From Acetobacteraceae bacterium (GTDB lineage Bacteria > Pseudomonadota > Alphaproteobacteria > Acetobacterales > Acetobacteraceae): 64,000 bases of DNA. The notes beneath the pieces were generated by a model that saw nothing but the letters and a program-made list of their open reading frames with translations, searched no databases and was not told the origin of the DNA. The stretch is taken from positions 1 to 64,000 of the forward strand of contig CANJJS010000008.1 of assembly GCA_947474705.1 (NCBI GenBank), read 5' to 3'. Positions 31,351 through 40,043 of the stretch are shown piece by piece (the stretch's first letter is position 1; every line of letters starts with the position of its first letter). A program made the position numbers and the translations under genes.

Positions 31351-32553
31351 ATGCGCAGACGCGATGTCATGGCGGGCCTGGGTGTTTTGGCGACCCAAAA
31401 AGCCGTCGCGGCGCCCATGCCGTGGTTAAGCCCGGATTTGCCGGATGGCACCCGCGCGATCGCCCGAATGGTGCGGCCACCCGGAAAACAAGGGCTGATC
31501 CAACTCACGGACCGGCCGCCCAACCTGGAAACCCCCATTCAGGCATTGAACGCCGCGATCACCCCGACGGAACAATTTTTCGTCCGCTACCACCACGCCA
31601 ATATTCCGGAAGAAAAGACTTTCGATAACTGGTCGCTTGAAATTGGCGGCGACGCGGCGGAACGGCCGGCGCGGCTGACGATGCGGCAGCTTGAGGATTT
31701 GCCGCAAACGGACGTCACCGCGATCTGCCTGTGCGCCGGTAACCGGCGCGGGTTGGTGCAACCGCATGTTCCCGGCGTGCAATGGGGCCATGGCGCGATG
31801 GGCTGCGCGACCTGGCACGGCCCGCGGCTGCGCGATGTTCTCGCCAAGGCCGGGGTGAAGCCGGACGCGGTGGAAATATGGTTCGAAGGCGCCGACACGG
31901 CGACCCTGCCCAATACCCCGGCGTTCCATAAGAGCCTGCCGCTGGCGAAGGCGATCGCGAATGAAACGATCGTCGCCACCACGATGAATGGCGGGCCCTT
32001 GCCGTTGCTGAACGGGTATCCCGTTCGTCTTGTCGTTCCGGGATGGACCGGGACCTATTGGATGAAACATTTGACCCGGATAACAATCAGCCGGGTGCCG
32101 CTGGAGAATTTCTGGATGAAAACGGCGTATCGCGTGCCCGCCGGATTGTTCCCGTTTGGCAGCCCGTTTCCCTCTCAGGACCGCGCGGCGAACGTGCCGG
32201 TGACCGACATCGCCGTGAACTCGCTGATCTCCTGGCCCATCGACGGCGACGAGGTGGAGCGGTCTGGCTTCAAGGCGCGTGGCCTCGCCTGGGATAACGG
32301 CCGTGGCATCCGCCGGGTCGATGTGTCGCTGGACGACGGGAAAAACTGGCAGAGCGCGTTGCTGGATCGGGAACTCGGTCCTTACGCGTTCCGGACCTGG
32401 AGTCTGGACACCGGTCCGCTGCCGCGCGGCACCGTGTCCTTGCGGGTCCGGGCCATCAACAATGGCCGGGACGCCCAGCCCGACACGTATGTGACCAACC
32501 CGAGCGGCTACCATAACAACACGCCGCATCGCGCGACGGTGAAGGTGGTATGA
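31351..32553 (+). CDS. sorA: Molybdopterin sulfite dehydrogenase catalytic subunit (SorA/SoxC-like)
   Basis: The 400-residue protein is of the sulfite oxidase family. The N-terminus MRRRDVMAGLGVLA has the twin-arginine pattern of a Tat-exported cofactor protein. The Moco-binding cysteine is C128 in CLCAGNRRG. The dimerisation domain with its DVSLDDGKNWQ segment fills the C-terminal third. It would oxidise sulfite to sulfate in the periplasm and pass electrons to the cytochrome encoded next. ATG at 31351 follows GGGGAGA; 31339 is an alternative. The stop overlaps the cytochrome start (ATGATG), so the pair is coupled. SoxC-type function is possible, but no other sox genes are nearby. Confidence 0.88.
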   Translation: MRRRDVMAGLGVLATQKAVAAPMPWLSPDLPDGTRAIARMVRPPGKQGLIQLTDRPPNLETPIQALNAAITPTEQFFVRYHHANIPEEKTFDNWSLEIGGDAAERPARLTMRQLEDLPQTDVTAICLCAGNRRGLVQPHVPGVQWGHGAMGCATWHGPRLRDVLAKAGVKPDAVEIWFEGADTATLPNTPAFHKSLPLAKAIANETIVATTMNGGPLPLLNGYPVRLVVPGWTGTYWMKHLTRITISRVPLENFWMKTAYRVPAGLFPFGSPFPSQDRAANVPVTDIAVNSLISWPIDGDEVERSGFKARGLAWDNGRGIRRVDVSLDDGKNWQSALLDRELGPYAFRTWSLDTGPLPRGTVSLRVRAINNGRDAQPDTYVTNPSGYHNNTPHRATVKVV

Positions 32554-32882
32554 TGCCGGGCCATATCCGTTTTCCGGTGTTGTGGCGCGCGGGTCTCGCC
32601 ATGTTTTTCGGGTTGGGGTTGGGGCTGGGGTTGGGGCTGGGGCTCGCGCGCGCGCAGACACCGCCGCTGGCCGAAGGTCCCGGCCGGGACACCGTCGAGG
32701 CCGCGTGCGCCGTGTGTCACTCTTTGTCCTATATCCAGATGAACGCGAAATTCCTGGGGCCGGACGTCTGGAAAGCCGAGGTCGCGAAAATGCGCGGCGT
32801 GTTCGGCGCGCCCATCGACGACACGGCGGCGGCGGAGATCGTCGCGTATCTGGTGGCGCGTTACGGGGTCGCGAAGCCCTGA
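32550..32882 (+). CDS. sorB: Periplasmic c-type cytochrome subunit of sulfite dehydrogenase (SorB-like)
   Basis: A 110-residue monohaem cytochrome c. Haem attaches at CAVCH (53-57), and a methionine in KMRGVFGAP is a candidate axial ligand. The signal peptide is unusual: its hydrophobic core is (Gly-Leu)6 at residues 21-32, encoded by a tandem 6-base repeat. Cleavage is expected near ARAQ. It overlaps sorA, so it is its probable electron acceptor, delivering electrons from sulfite to the respiratory chain. Confidence 0.85.
   Translation: MMPGHIRFPVLWRAGLAMFFGLGLGLGLGLGLARAQTPPLAEGPGRDTVEAACAVCHSLSYIQMNAKFLGPDVWKAEVAKMRGVFGAPIDDTAAAEIVAYLVARYGVAKP
32610..32645 (+). repeat. Tandem hexanucleotide repeat (GGGYTG)6 in the signal-peptide region
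   Basis: Six in-frame copies of GGGTTG/GGGCTG (last one ending in C) encode Gly-Leu repeats. The coding strand carries consecutive runs of four G separated by two bases, a strong G-quadruplex pattern equivalent to the Tetrahymena telomere repeat. Unit gain or loss would lengthen or shorten the signal peptide without a frameshift. Confidence 0.9.
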
Positions 32883-32931
32883 CCGGCGGGCTATACGCGG
32901 CGTCCCGAGCCTGGACCGAAAGGACGCCCGT

Positions 32932-33987
32932 ATGCCCGAGAATATCGTTCTGATCGCAGGCGCGACCGGCGCCGCCGCTTCGCGCCTGACGGAGATGGTG
33001 GCGCTGACTCCGGGCTGGCGCGCCGTCGGTCTGTGCCGCAATCCGCCCGCCAAGGCGCCGTCCGGCGATGTTCGATACATTCGGACGGATTTCACCAGTC
33101 TCGACTCCTGCCGCGCGGCGGTCGCCGGGGCGGGCGCGGTCACGCACATGGTCTATGCCGCCCGCGCGCCGTTCGGCGAAGGCGGGGTGGAGGATGTGCC
33201 CGGCAATGTCGCCATGCTGCGCAATCTGCTCGATGCCGTGGAGGTCCCATCGCTCCGCCATGTCCATCTGCTGGAAGGTGGCAAGTGGTACGGCCTGCAT
33301 ATTGGGCCGATGCGGTCGCCCACGCGGGAGGACGATCCGCGCCACATGCCGCCGAATTTCTACTACGACCAGCAGGACCTGTTGGCCGCGCGGCGGACGG
33401 GCAAGACCTGGACCTGGTCGGCCAGCCGTCCGCAGTACCTCGTCGATGTCGAACCGGGCCGCGCCCGCAATCTGGTCACCGTCGTCGGCGCGTACGCGGC
33501 GATCTGCGCGGCGCTGAACGCGCCGTTCGATTTTCCCGGCAAGCCCGGGAGTTACACGGCGCTGACGGAGGTGACCGATTCCACCGTTCTCGCCCGTTTC
33601 ATCATGTGGTGCCTGTCAGAACCGCGCGCGGCGGATCAGGCGTTTAACATCACCAACGGCGATATGTTCCGGTGGAGCCGGCTGTGGCCCCGCCTCGCCG
33701 ATTATTTCGGGTTGCCGCTGGGCGTGGTCCGGACCATGCCTTTGGACCGCTGGATGGCCGATAAAGCGCCGGTCTGGCGCGCGATCGCCGAACGCGCCGG
33801 CCTGCGGTATCCCGATATCGCGGATGTCGCGACATGGGCTTACGCGGATTTCGTCTGGGGCATCGATTGGGATATCGTGTCGTCGATGAACCGGGCGCGG
33901 CTCGCGGGGTTTCAGGACCTCGAGGACTCGGAAGACCAGTTCATCCGTCATCTCGATACTTATCGTCAGTTAAAGGTTCTCCCCTGA
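32932..33987 (+). CDS. PRISE-type NAD(P)-dependent reductase (extended SDR)
   Basis: A 351-residue extended short-chain reductase. The cofactor loop GATGAAASRL (about 10-19) is followed by LLEGGKWYGLHIG and NFYYDQQD. These supply the Lys and Tyr that replace the usual YxxxK in the progesterone 5-beta-reductase/iridoid synthase (PRISE) family. Enzymes of this type reduce enones or cyclise dialdehydes; the bacterial substrate is unknown. It starts 49 bases after the cytochrome gene and its stop overlaps the next start by one base, so these genes may be transcribed together although the functional link to sulfite oxidation is unclear. Confidence 0.82.
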   Translation: MPENIVLIAGATGAAASRLTEMVALTPGWRAVGLCRNPPAKAPSGDVRYIRTDFTSLDSCRAAVAGAGAVTHMVYAARAPFGEGGVEDVPGNVAMLRNLLDAVEVPSLRHVHLLEGGKWYGLHIGPMRSPTREDDPRHMPPNFYYDQQDLLAARRTGKTWTWSASRPQYLVDVEPGRARNLVTVVGAYAAICAALNAPFDFPGKPGSYTALTEVTDSTVLARFIMWCLSEPRAADQAFNITNGDMFRWSRLWPRLADYFGLPLGVVRTMPLDRWMADKAPVWRAIAERAGLRYPDIADVATWAYADFVWGIDWDIVSSMNRARLAGFQDLEDSEDQFIRHLDTYRQLKVLP

Positions 33988-34658
33988 TGGCACCGCGAGG
34001 CAATGCGATCCTGGCTGTTTGGAACGATATCGATCCGGACGCCGAGGACGATTACAATGAGTGGTATCTGCGCGAGCACATTCCGGAGCGCACGTCCGTT
34101 CCCGGCATCGTGCGGGGGCGGCGGTACCGGGCGGAGACCGGCGGGCCCAGGTATTTGGCCTTTTACGAGGCCACGTCGATGGATGTCTTCATCAAGGGCG
34201 CGTACCGGACACAATTGAACAACCCCACGAGTTGGACGCGGCGGATCATGCCGCGGTTGCGCTTCGCCCAACGCGGTCTTTGCGATGTGGCGGCGACGGT
34301 GGGCGAGGGTGTTGGCGGAGCGGTGGCGGTGGTGCACCTGACGCCGGGCGATGCGCCGAGATTGCGGGAATGGATCGAAAAGACGCTGTTGCACGAATTG
34401 CACGGGCTGCCAGGTGTGGCGAGCGCGCATCTCTGGACCCTCGCGCCGGGCGAACCGCGCAGCCCGACCACGGCGCTGAGCATGGGCGCGGAGCCTGACC
34501 ATCCGATCGAGTGGGTCGTCGTGGTCGAAACCATGGAATTCGCCGGCGCGGAAGCGGTTCGCGCGGCGATTTTGGGCCGCAATCCCGGGGCGCATGGGGC
34601 GGCTTATGTCCGGCCTTATCCGAGTTACCGGTTGCTTTACGCGCTCGACGGAAGGTGA
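33987..34658 (+). CDS. EthD/dimeric alpha-beta barrel-like hypothetical protein
   Basis: A 223-residue soluble protein. The opening AILAVWNDIDPDAEDDYNEW and the repeated beta-alpha-beta pattern (YLAFYEATSMDVF, then EWVVVVETMEFAG) resemble ferredoxin-like dimeric barrels such as EthD, seen twice in this chain. Catalytic residues cannot be named. Its ATG overlaps the reductase stop (TGATG), which implies that it works with that reductase. Confidence 0.6.
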   Translation: MAPRGNAILAVWNDIDPDAEDDYNEWYLREHIPERTSVPGIVRGRRYRAETGGPRYLAFYEATSMDVFIKGAYRTQLNNPTSWTRRIMPRLRFAQRGLCDVAATVGEGVGGAVAVVHLTPGDAPRLREWIEKTLLHELHGLPGVASAHLWTLAPGEPRSPTTALSMGAEPDHPIEWVVVVETMEFAGAEAVRAAILGRNPGAHGAAYVRPYPSYRLLYALDGR

Positions 34659-34670
34659 AAAAAAGGGACG

Positions 34671-36011
34671 TCAGACCGGCAGGGTCACGACCGCCCTGAG
34701 ACCGCCCTCCGGACGGTTTGACAGGACGACGTCGCCGCCATGGGCGCGCAGCATGTTGCGCGCGATCGGCAGACCCAGCCCGACGCCGCCGGTCTCGCGA
34801 TTGCGGCTTTGCTCAAGGCGGTGGAAGGGTTCGAACACGCGTTCGAGTTCCCCGGCCGGAATGCCGGGGCCGTCGTCCTCGACCGTCACTTGCACCGCGC
34901 CGTCCGCCGGGGGGCTGACGGTCACATGGGCCGAGCCCCCGTACACCAGCGCATTCGCGACCAGATTGGCCATCGCCCGTTTCAGGGCCACCGGCCGTGC
35001 CCGCACCGTCGCGTGGGGCTCGCCATGGTAGCTGAGCCGGTGTGCGAGCGTGGGGTGCGCGTCGCCGGCTTCGTCCAGGATGGTCCGCATCAGTTCGGCC
35101 AGATCGACCTGCGACACGGGCTCTGTGACCCGTGAGTCGCGTCCGAAGGCCAGGGTCGCCGCGACCATCGTTTCCATTTCGTCGAGGTCGGCCAGCATCC
35201 GTGCCCGCAGGTCCTCGTCGTCGATGAATTCGGCGCGCAATTTCAGGCGTGTGATGGGTGTCCGCAGGTCGTGCCCGATGGCGGTCAGCATTTCCGTGCG
35301 GTCGCCGACAAAGCGGCGGATACGGGCCGCCATGGTGTTGAACGCGGCCGCCGCCGTGGCGGTTTCGGTCGGTCCGTCTTCTGGCAATGGCGCGGCGTAG
35401 ACGTCGCGGCCCAGAGTTTCCGCCGCGGCGGCGAGGACACGCACCGGGGCGGTGAGGCGCCGCACGGTCCAGAGCGTGAGCAGCGCCGCCGTCGCCGTCA
35501 TCAACAAAAACGCCGTCAGAAACCATGGCGAATGCCAGGGGCGGACAGGGTCCGGTTCGGCCGAGATGTGCAACCATCCGTCGAGCGGCAAATGGAACGC
35601 ATACAGAATCTGGCTCGTACCAGGTTCCCGGTACAGCAATTGTTCACGCCAGCGCAGTCTGGGATCCGCGAGGCCGGCCGATGTCGACCCGATCCGGAAC
35701 ATGCCCTGTTGCGCGGGCGGGAACGCCGGTGGCGGGGCGAGTGGCGGTCCGTTGGCGAGGGTGGCGGTCATCATGGGTGGAACGTGCAATTCCGCCAGAA
35801 CCGACGGGCGCTCGGCGGGTTCGGCGGCGGCGATCGCGCGGTAGATCGGGACGATGCGAAGGCCCAGATCGCGTGCCTGGGCGATGCGCTGAATATCGAT
35901 ACGGTCGAGGGTGTGGATGGTCAGTCCGGCGATCTGGACCAGCGCGAGGCCCGGCAGCAACACGGCCGCGGTGCGGGCGGCGAGGCTTTTGGGCCAGAGC
36001 CACCAGGTCAC
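34671..36011 (-). CDS. Sensor histidine kinase, EnvZ-like
   Basis: The 446-residue inner-membrane kinase has helices at about 13-33 and 161-183 enclosing a periplasmic sensor of about 125 residues, a HAMP linker (about 184-237), the phosphoacceptor H247 in IGHDLRTPITRL, and an ATP-binding domain with an N box (NLVANALVYGG), DDGPGIP and GVGLGLPIA. Its signal is unknown; the sensor domain is proline-rich and has no recognised fold. The GTG start overlaps the stop of the response regulator gene (GTGA), so the pair is one translationally coupled unit. Confidence 0.93.
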   Translation of the reverse strand: MTWWLWPKSLAARTAAVLLPGLALVQIAGLTIHTLDRIDIQRIAQARDLGLRIVPIYRAIAAAEPAERPSVLAELHVPPMMTATLANGPPLAPPPAFPPAQQGMFRIGSTSAGLADPRLRWREQLLYREPGTSQILYAFHLPLDGWLHISAEPDPVRPWHSPWFLTAFLLMTATAALLTLWTVRRLTAPVRVLAAAAETLGRDVYAAPLPEDGPTETATAAAAFNTMAARIRRFVGDRTEMLTAIGHDLRTPITRLKLRAEFIDDEDLRARMLADLDEMETMVAATLAFGRDSRVTEPVSQVDLAELMRTILDEAGDAHPTLAHRLSYHGEPHATVRARPVALKRAMANLVANALVYGGSAHVTVSPPADGAVQVTVEDDGPGIPAGELERVFEPFHRLEQSRNRETGGVGLGLPIARNMLRAHGGDVVLSNRPEGGLRAVVTLPV

Positions 36012-36727
36012 GCCGGCGAGACCTCCGCCGCCAGGACGTAGCCGCCACCGCGCACGGTTTTGATCAATTGCGCGTGCCGCCCGTCGTCTTCCAGCTTGCG
36101 TCGCAGGCGGGAGACGGCGACGTCGATCGCGCGGTCGAACGGTCCGGCCTGGCGCCCGCGCAACAGGTCCAGCAGCATGTCGCGGGTCAGCACGCGGTTG
36201 GCGCGTTCCACCAGTGCCAGCAGCAGGTCGTATTCGCCGCCGGTCAGGGGAACCTCGACATCCTCGGGCGTCAGCAGGCGGCGGCGGACGGAATCCAGGG
36301 TCCAGCCGGAGAAGCGGTAGCCGCGAGAGGTTTGGTCGGCTCGTCCGCCGGCCGGATCGCCGGCGCGGCGCAGCACGGCCCGGATGCGGGCCAGCAATTC
36401 CCGCGGGCTGAACGGTTTGGCGACGTAATCGTCGGCGCCCAGTTCCAGGCCGGCGATGCGGTCTGTCTCCTCGCCCATCGCGGTCAGCATGACGATGGGC
36501 ACGTTGGACTGTCCGCGCATCCAGCGGGCGAGGTCGAGGCCTGACTCGCCGGGCAGCATCAGATCGAGCACCACGAGGTGAAACTGGCCGGACGCCCAGA
36601 CCGCGCGGGCCTCGCCGCCGTCGCGGACGGCGGTCACGCGGAGCTGTTGCTTTTCGAGGAAACGGGCCAAAAGGTCGCGAATTTCCCGGTCGTCGTCGAT
36701 GACAAGAATATGCGGGCTTGGTTCCAT
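36008..36727 (-). CDS. OmpR-family response regulator
   Basis: A 239-residue two-component regulator. The receiver domain shows DDD (11-13), phosphoacceptor D55 in VVLDLMLPG and K104 in VAKPFSPRE. The C-terminal winged-helix DNA-binding domain ends with IDVAVSRLRRKLEDD and TVRGGGYVL. It is paired with the overlapping histidine kinase, and its targets are not evident. ATG at 36727 gives the more typical N-terminus; an ATG at 36739 is also in frame. Confidence 0.94.
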   Translation of the reverse strand: MEPSPHILVIDDDREIRDLLARFLEKQQLRVTAVRDGGEARAVWASGQFHLVVLDLMLPGESGLDLARWMRGQSNVPIVMLTAMGEETDRIAGLELGADDYVAKPFSPRELLARIRAVLRRAGDPAGGRADQTSRGYRFSGWTLDSVRRRLLTPEDVEVPLTGGEYDLLLALVERANRVLTRDMLLDLLRGRQAGPFDRAIDVAVSRLRRKLEDDGRHAQLIKTVRGGGYVLAAEVSPA

Positions 36728-36813
36728 GCGGCTTACCATACCCTGTTTCGCGGTATCGGGTGAATGGATGTCGCGGGATCGCGTTCCGGCCGTGTCCGTG
36801 ACAGAATGCGGTC

Positions 36814-37464
36814 GTGGAATTTCCTCACCCTCCTCCGGCCGCGCGCCGCGGCCTCGCGGCGTTGATCGCGGCGGATCCGGATTTTGGTTCGATCGCGGAG
36901 CGCGCCGGACCTCTGCCCTGGCGCGTCCGTTCGCCGGGTTTCCCGGGCCTGTTGCAGGCGATCGTGGCGCAGATGATCAGCAATCAGGCGGCGGCGGCGA
37001 TCTGGGGGCGGCTGCGCGCCTTGCCGGGCGCCGTGGAGCCATTGGGTTTAATGGCGTTGTCCGATGAGGATTTGCGCGGCGCGGGGTTGTCGCGGCCCAA
37101 GGTCGCGCATGCGCGCATCCTCGCGACGGCGTTTCTGGACGGGACGCTCGACGCTGACCGGTTGGAGACGTTGAGCGACAAGGAGGCCATCGCCGCCATC
37201 GCCGCCGTGAAAGGTCTGGGGGTCTGGACCGCGGAAATATATTTGCTGTTCGCGATGGGGCGGATGGATGTTTTTCCGGCGGGCGACATCGCGTTGGCGG
37301 CCGCGGCGGCGGAGTTGAAGCGGCTTCCGGCGCGTCCCGATCCCAAGGCGTTACGAGTGCTCGCGGAGGCGTGGAGCCCCTGGCGGTCGCTGGCGGCGCG
37401 GCTGTTGTGGCATCATTGGCGTTTTTTGACCGGGCGTCCGGCGTTGGACGATTTCGCCGTCTGA
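36814..37464 (+). CDS. DNA-3-methyladenine glycosylase II (AlkA-like)
   Basis: A 216-residue HhH-GPD base-excision glycosylase that removes alkylated purines from DNA. The helix-hairpin-helix VKGLGVWTAEIYLLF and the following catalytic aspartate in FPAGDIAL are clear. The N-terminal TBP-like domain of E. coli AlkA is missing, as in many short bacterial members. GTG at 36814 is the chosen start. It is divergent from the response regulator with an 86-base gap. Confidence 0.88.
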   Translation: MEFPHPPPAARRGLAALIAADPDFGSIAERAGPLPWRVRSPGFPGLLQAIVAQMISNQAAAAIWGRLRALPGAVEPLGLMALSDEDLRGAGLSRPKVAHARILATAFLDGTLDADRLETLSDKEAIAAIAAVKGLGVWTAEIYLLFAMGRMDVFPAGDIALAAAAAELKRLPARPDPKALRVLAEAWSPWRSLAARLLWHHWRFLTGRPALDDFAV

Positions 37465-37514
37465 GACGATTGCCGGTAACACTTTCTTCATCATTCTGGC
37501 TCAGCCTGCGGCGC

Positions 37515-38627
37515 ATGAGCACCCAGAGCTTCCCCCTGATCCAAACCTACCGCCCCACCACGTTCCGCGAGCGTGGCGTGGCGATGCCGTTTACCTCGCC
37601 GCGGCTGGCCGGCGCGCGGGTGCGGCCGGCGGAGCGCACGGGCACCGAGTTCGTGGTGCCGAACCCGTCCGGGGGGCGGGGTGTTTATGTTCTGCACTGG
37701 GGGGGCGTGCGTCAGCTCTGCGCGCCGACGGTGCATGACACGCTGCTGCATCAGCGTGTCGCCCGGTTGCCGGTCATGGACCCCGGCGGCGTGCGGGGGG
37801 TGGCCAGGCAATTGGCGGCGGAGGGCATGGCGGGCAAGGACGCCGCGCTGGCGGCGCGGACGACGCAGTCCTCCGATCGCGACGAACTGGTGCTGGTCAA
37901 TTTTCTGCTGCTGATCACCTTGATGGAACAGGTCGAACCGACCGGTTTGCGGGTGAGCGTGGCGACCGAGCGGACGCCGGAACTGGATTTCAATGCACGG
38001 CGCATCGTGTCGCGGGTGGGCCGGGAACTGGGCCGGGGCACGGCGCGGGTTGGCGGCGATCTGGAGGGTCTTAGCCTGTATCTCGCCGCGATCGGTCTGG
38101 ACGCGGATGCGCCGCCGGCGCGGTTGCCCAGACTGGCGGCGCGGCTGGAGAGGGTCGCGGCGAGTGTCGCGCGCTTCGCCGATCAATGCGCGGACGAGGC
38201 GTTTTGCCACCTCGCGGGGGCTTTGGCGCGTGGCGCCGGGGCGGCGGCGGATTGCGCGGACTCGACGATTTCCGCCGCGCGGGCCGTCACTCACGACATG
38301 CGGGGATTGTTGCGGGCCTGGGCTGAGACCCCGGCGGAGATCGCGGAGCAACTGAGCCGTCCGGAATGGGTGTTGGATGGCTGGGAGCGGTTTTGTTTGC
38401 TTTGGGAAACGGCGCCCACGACGGCGTCGCACCGGGCGGCGCTTCTGGAAATGGCGCAGGCCGTGCCGGTGTCGCCGATGGAGCTTTCGGCGTGGAACCA
38501 CGACCGGCCGGATATCGACGCACGCGAGCGGCTGCCTCGTGCCGCCGGCGGACGGGATGCCGGGCGCGCGGCGCCGGCGTTCGGCCTGATCGCGCGAAAT
38601 GAAAGTTTGCAGGCGTTGCTGGCATAG
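37515..38627 (+). CDS. Unrecognised protein, first of a two-gene unit
   Basis: A 370-residue soluble protein I do not recognise. The N-terminus (about 1-60) is Ser/Thr/Pro-rich and polar. The rest is largely alpha-helical and Ala/Arg/Leu-rich, with one more hydrophobic stretch (ELVLVNFLLLITLMEQ, about 135-150) too polar at its ends for a certain membrane helix. There is no signal peptide or nucleotide-binding motif. It is followed 9 bases later by a second unknown gene, so they are very likely co-expressed. The ATG at 37515 fits the change in composition; the frame is open further upstream. Confidence 0.7.
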   Translation: MSTQSFPLIQTYRPTTFRERGVAMPFTSPRLAGARVRPAERTGTEFVVPNPSGGRGVYVLHWGGVRQLCAPTVHDTLLHQRVARLPVMDPGGVRGVARQLAAEGMAGKDAALAARTTQSSDRDELVLVNFLLLITLMEQVEPTGLRVSVATERTPELDFNARRIVSRVGRELGRGTARVGGDLEGLSLYLAAIGLDADAPPARLPRLAARLERVAASVARFADQCADEAFCHLAGALARGAGAAADCADSTISAARAVTHDMRGLLRAWAETPAEIAEQLSRPEWVLDGWERFCLLWETAPTTASHRAALLEMAQAVPVSPMELSAWNHDRPDIDARERLPRAAGGRDAGRAAPAFGLIARNESLQALLA

Positions 38628-38636
38628 GGGCGGACG

Positions 38637-39917
38637 ATGGCCACAATGGAGAAACCCACGCTGCGGCAGGCGATCCGCCACGCCGCGCGCGATCTGAGCG
38701 AAGCGCCCGACCGGCATCTTCTGGAAGTCGTGGCGATGGTCGATGCCATGCCTGTGCGCGGCGAGGCGGACCTGATTTTGGAGCCGTTGCGGCCCAGACT
38801 GGCGCGGCTGCGGCCGCCGCGGCCGTTGCGGTTCGCCCGGTTGTTGTTTCTGCCGCTCGATCCGCTGATCGTGCCCGCGCCGCGTTGGCGTCCCGGCGAT
38901 AACACCGTCCCGCGCACCGCGATTCCGGCGATCGCCGAGGCGGTGGAGGCGGAGATTGGGCCCGTGTCGGCGGAAATTGGCGCGTCGATCGAAGGCCGGA
39001 CGACGGAGGATCGCGAGGCGATCGACACCGCGGGCGCGTTGTTGTGGCCAGCGGCCGCCACCCTGTTGAAGGCGCAGGCGCGGCCGCCGGCGGGATGGGA
39101 CGCGACGGGCATCGCCCGGTTTCATTATCGTCCGCTGGCGTCGCGTATCGGCGGATTGTTGTCGCAGGCGACGCGTTTATGGCGGTTGGAGGCCGCCGCG
39201 GCGCAGGGGCTGGTGACCTGGGAATTCAAGGCTCTCCGGGCGCTGTTGAGCGATGTCGCGGCGTTCGATCCGGAGGCGCTGCCGATGGCGGTCGCCGCGC
39301 TGCTGGCGCGGATTCCGGAGGCGGCGCCCATTTTGTCGGATGTGGCGCAATCGATGGGAGGTGGGGCCGACGCGATCTTGCGGCAGGCGAGCGAGGCGGC
39401 GGCGTTATTGTTGTTGGAGCAGATGGAGGCGCCCGGCGGCGCGGAGGCGCGGCTTGGCGGGCGCGATCTGGCGGATGCCGGCGCGACGGTCCGGCGTCTG
39501 GGTTCGTTGTTGGATATATTGGACAGCGGGCACTCGCCCAGGGGGCGGCGGGAACGGCTGAATGGGTTGCGGCAACGGATCCATGAGGGGTGTTTGTCCT
39601 TGTTCGCGGGGCAGCTTTCCTCCGATTTTCTGGAACCGCTGCGCGCGGCGAATGGCGGAGACGCGTGGGACCTGGAGGCCGCGACGCGGGGTCTGCGGAC
39701 TCTGGAGACCGAGGCAAGGCGCATGGGAGGCGGTTCGGAGTATGATGGTCTGTTGAAAAACGCCGCCCAATCGGTGCGCGACGCGGGCGCGCGCGGGGCT
39801 TTGGGTCAGGCCAGCCAGCTTCGCCTGATGGAATTGCTGGCGGGTCCGGACGCGGCGCTGGCGCTGTTGGACGAAGACGCGGCGGGTATGGGTGGCTTGG
39901 CGGTCGCTGGCGGCTGA
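38637..39917 (+). CDS. Unrecognised helical protein, second of a two-gene unit
   Basis: A 426-residue, almost entirely helical protein rich in Ala, Leu, Arg and Glu, without signal peptide, membrane helices or a catalytic motif I can name. It has a basic, proline-containing segment at about 58-90 (RPRLARLRPPRPLRFARLL) and HEAT-like alternation of short amphipathic helices afterwards. It begins 9 bases after the preceding unknown gene. The pair could form a complex; there is no sequence basis for a function. Confidence 0.7.
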   Translation: MATMEKPTLRQAIRHAARDLSEAPDRHLLEVVAMVDAMPVRGEADLILEPLRPRLARLRPPRPLRFARLLFLPLDPLIVPAPRWRPGDNTVPRTAIPAIAEAVEAEIGPVSAEIGASIEGRTTEDREAIDTAGALLWPAAATLLKAQARPPAGWDATGIARFHYRPLASRIGGLLSQATRLWRLEAAAAQGLVTWEFKALRALLSDVAAFDPEALPMAVAALLARIPEAAPILSDVAQSMGGGADAILRQASEAAALLLLEQMEAPGGAEARLGGRDLADAGATVRRLGSLLDILDSGHSPRGRRERLNGLRQRIHEGCLSLFAGQLSSDFLEPLRAANGGDAWDLEAATRGLRTLETEARRMGGGSEYDGLLKNAAQSVRDAGARGALGQASQLRLMELLAGPDAALALLDEDAAGMGGLAVAGG

Positions 39918-40043
39918 ACCCGCGGATGGGGGCCGGGGGGCGGCGCGGGACCGGAGGTCCGGGATATTGTTGGGATTTTCGTCGACCCTTGCCTCCTCTC
40001 GCGATCCCGGCCATGACCGTCGGCAACACAGAGGAGACGCCCC

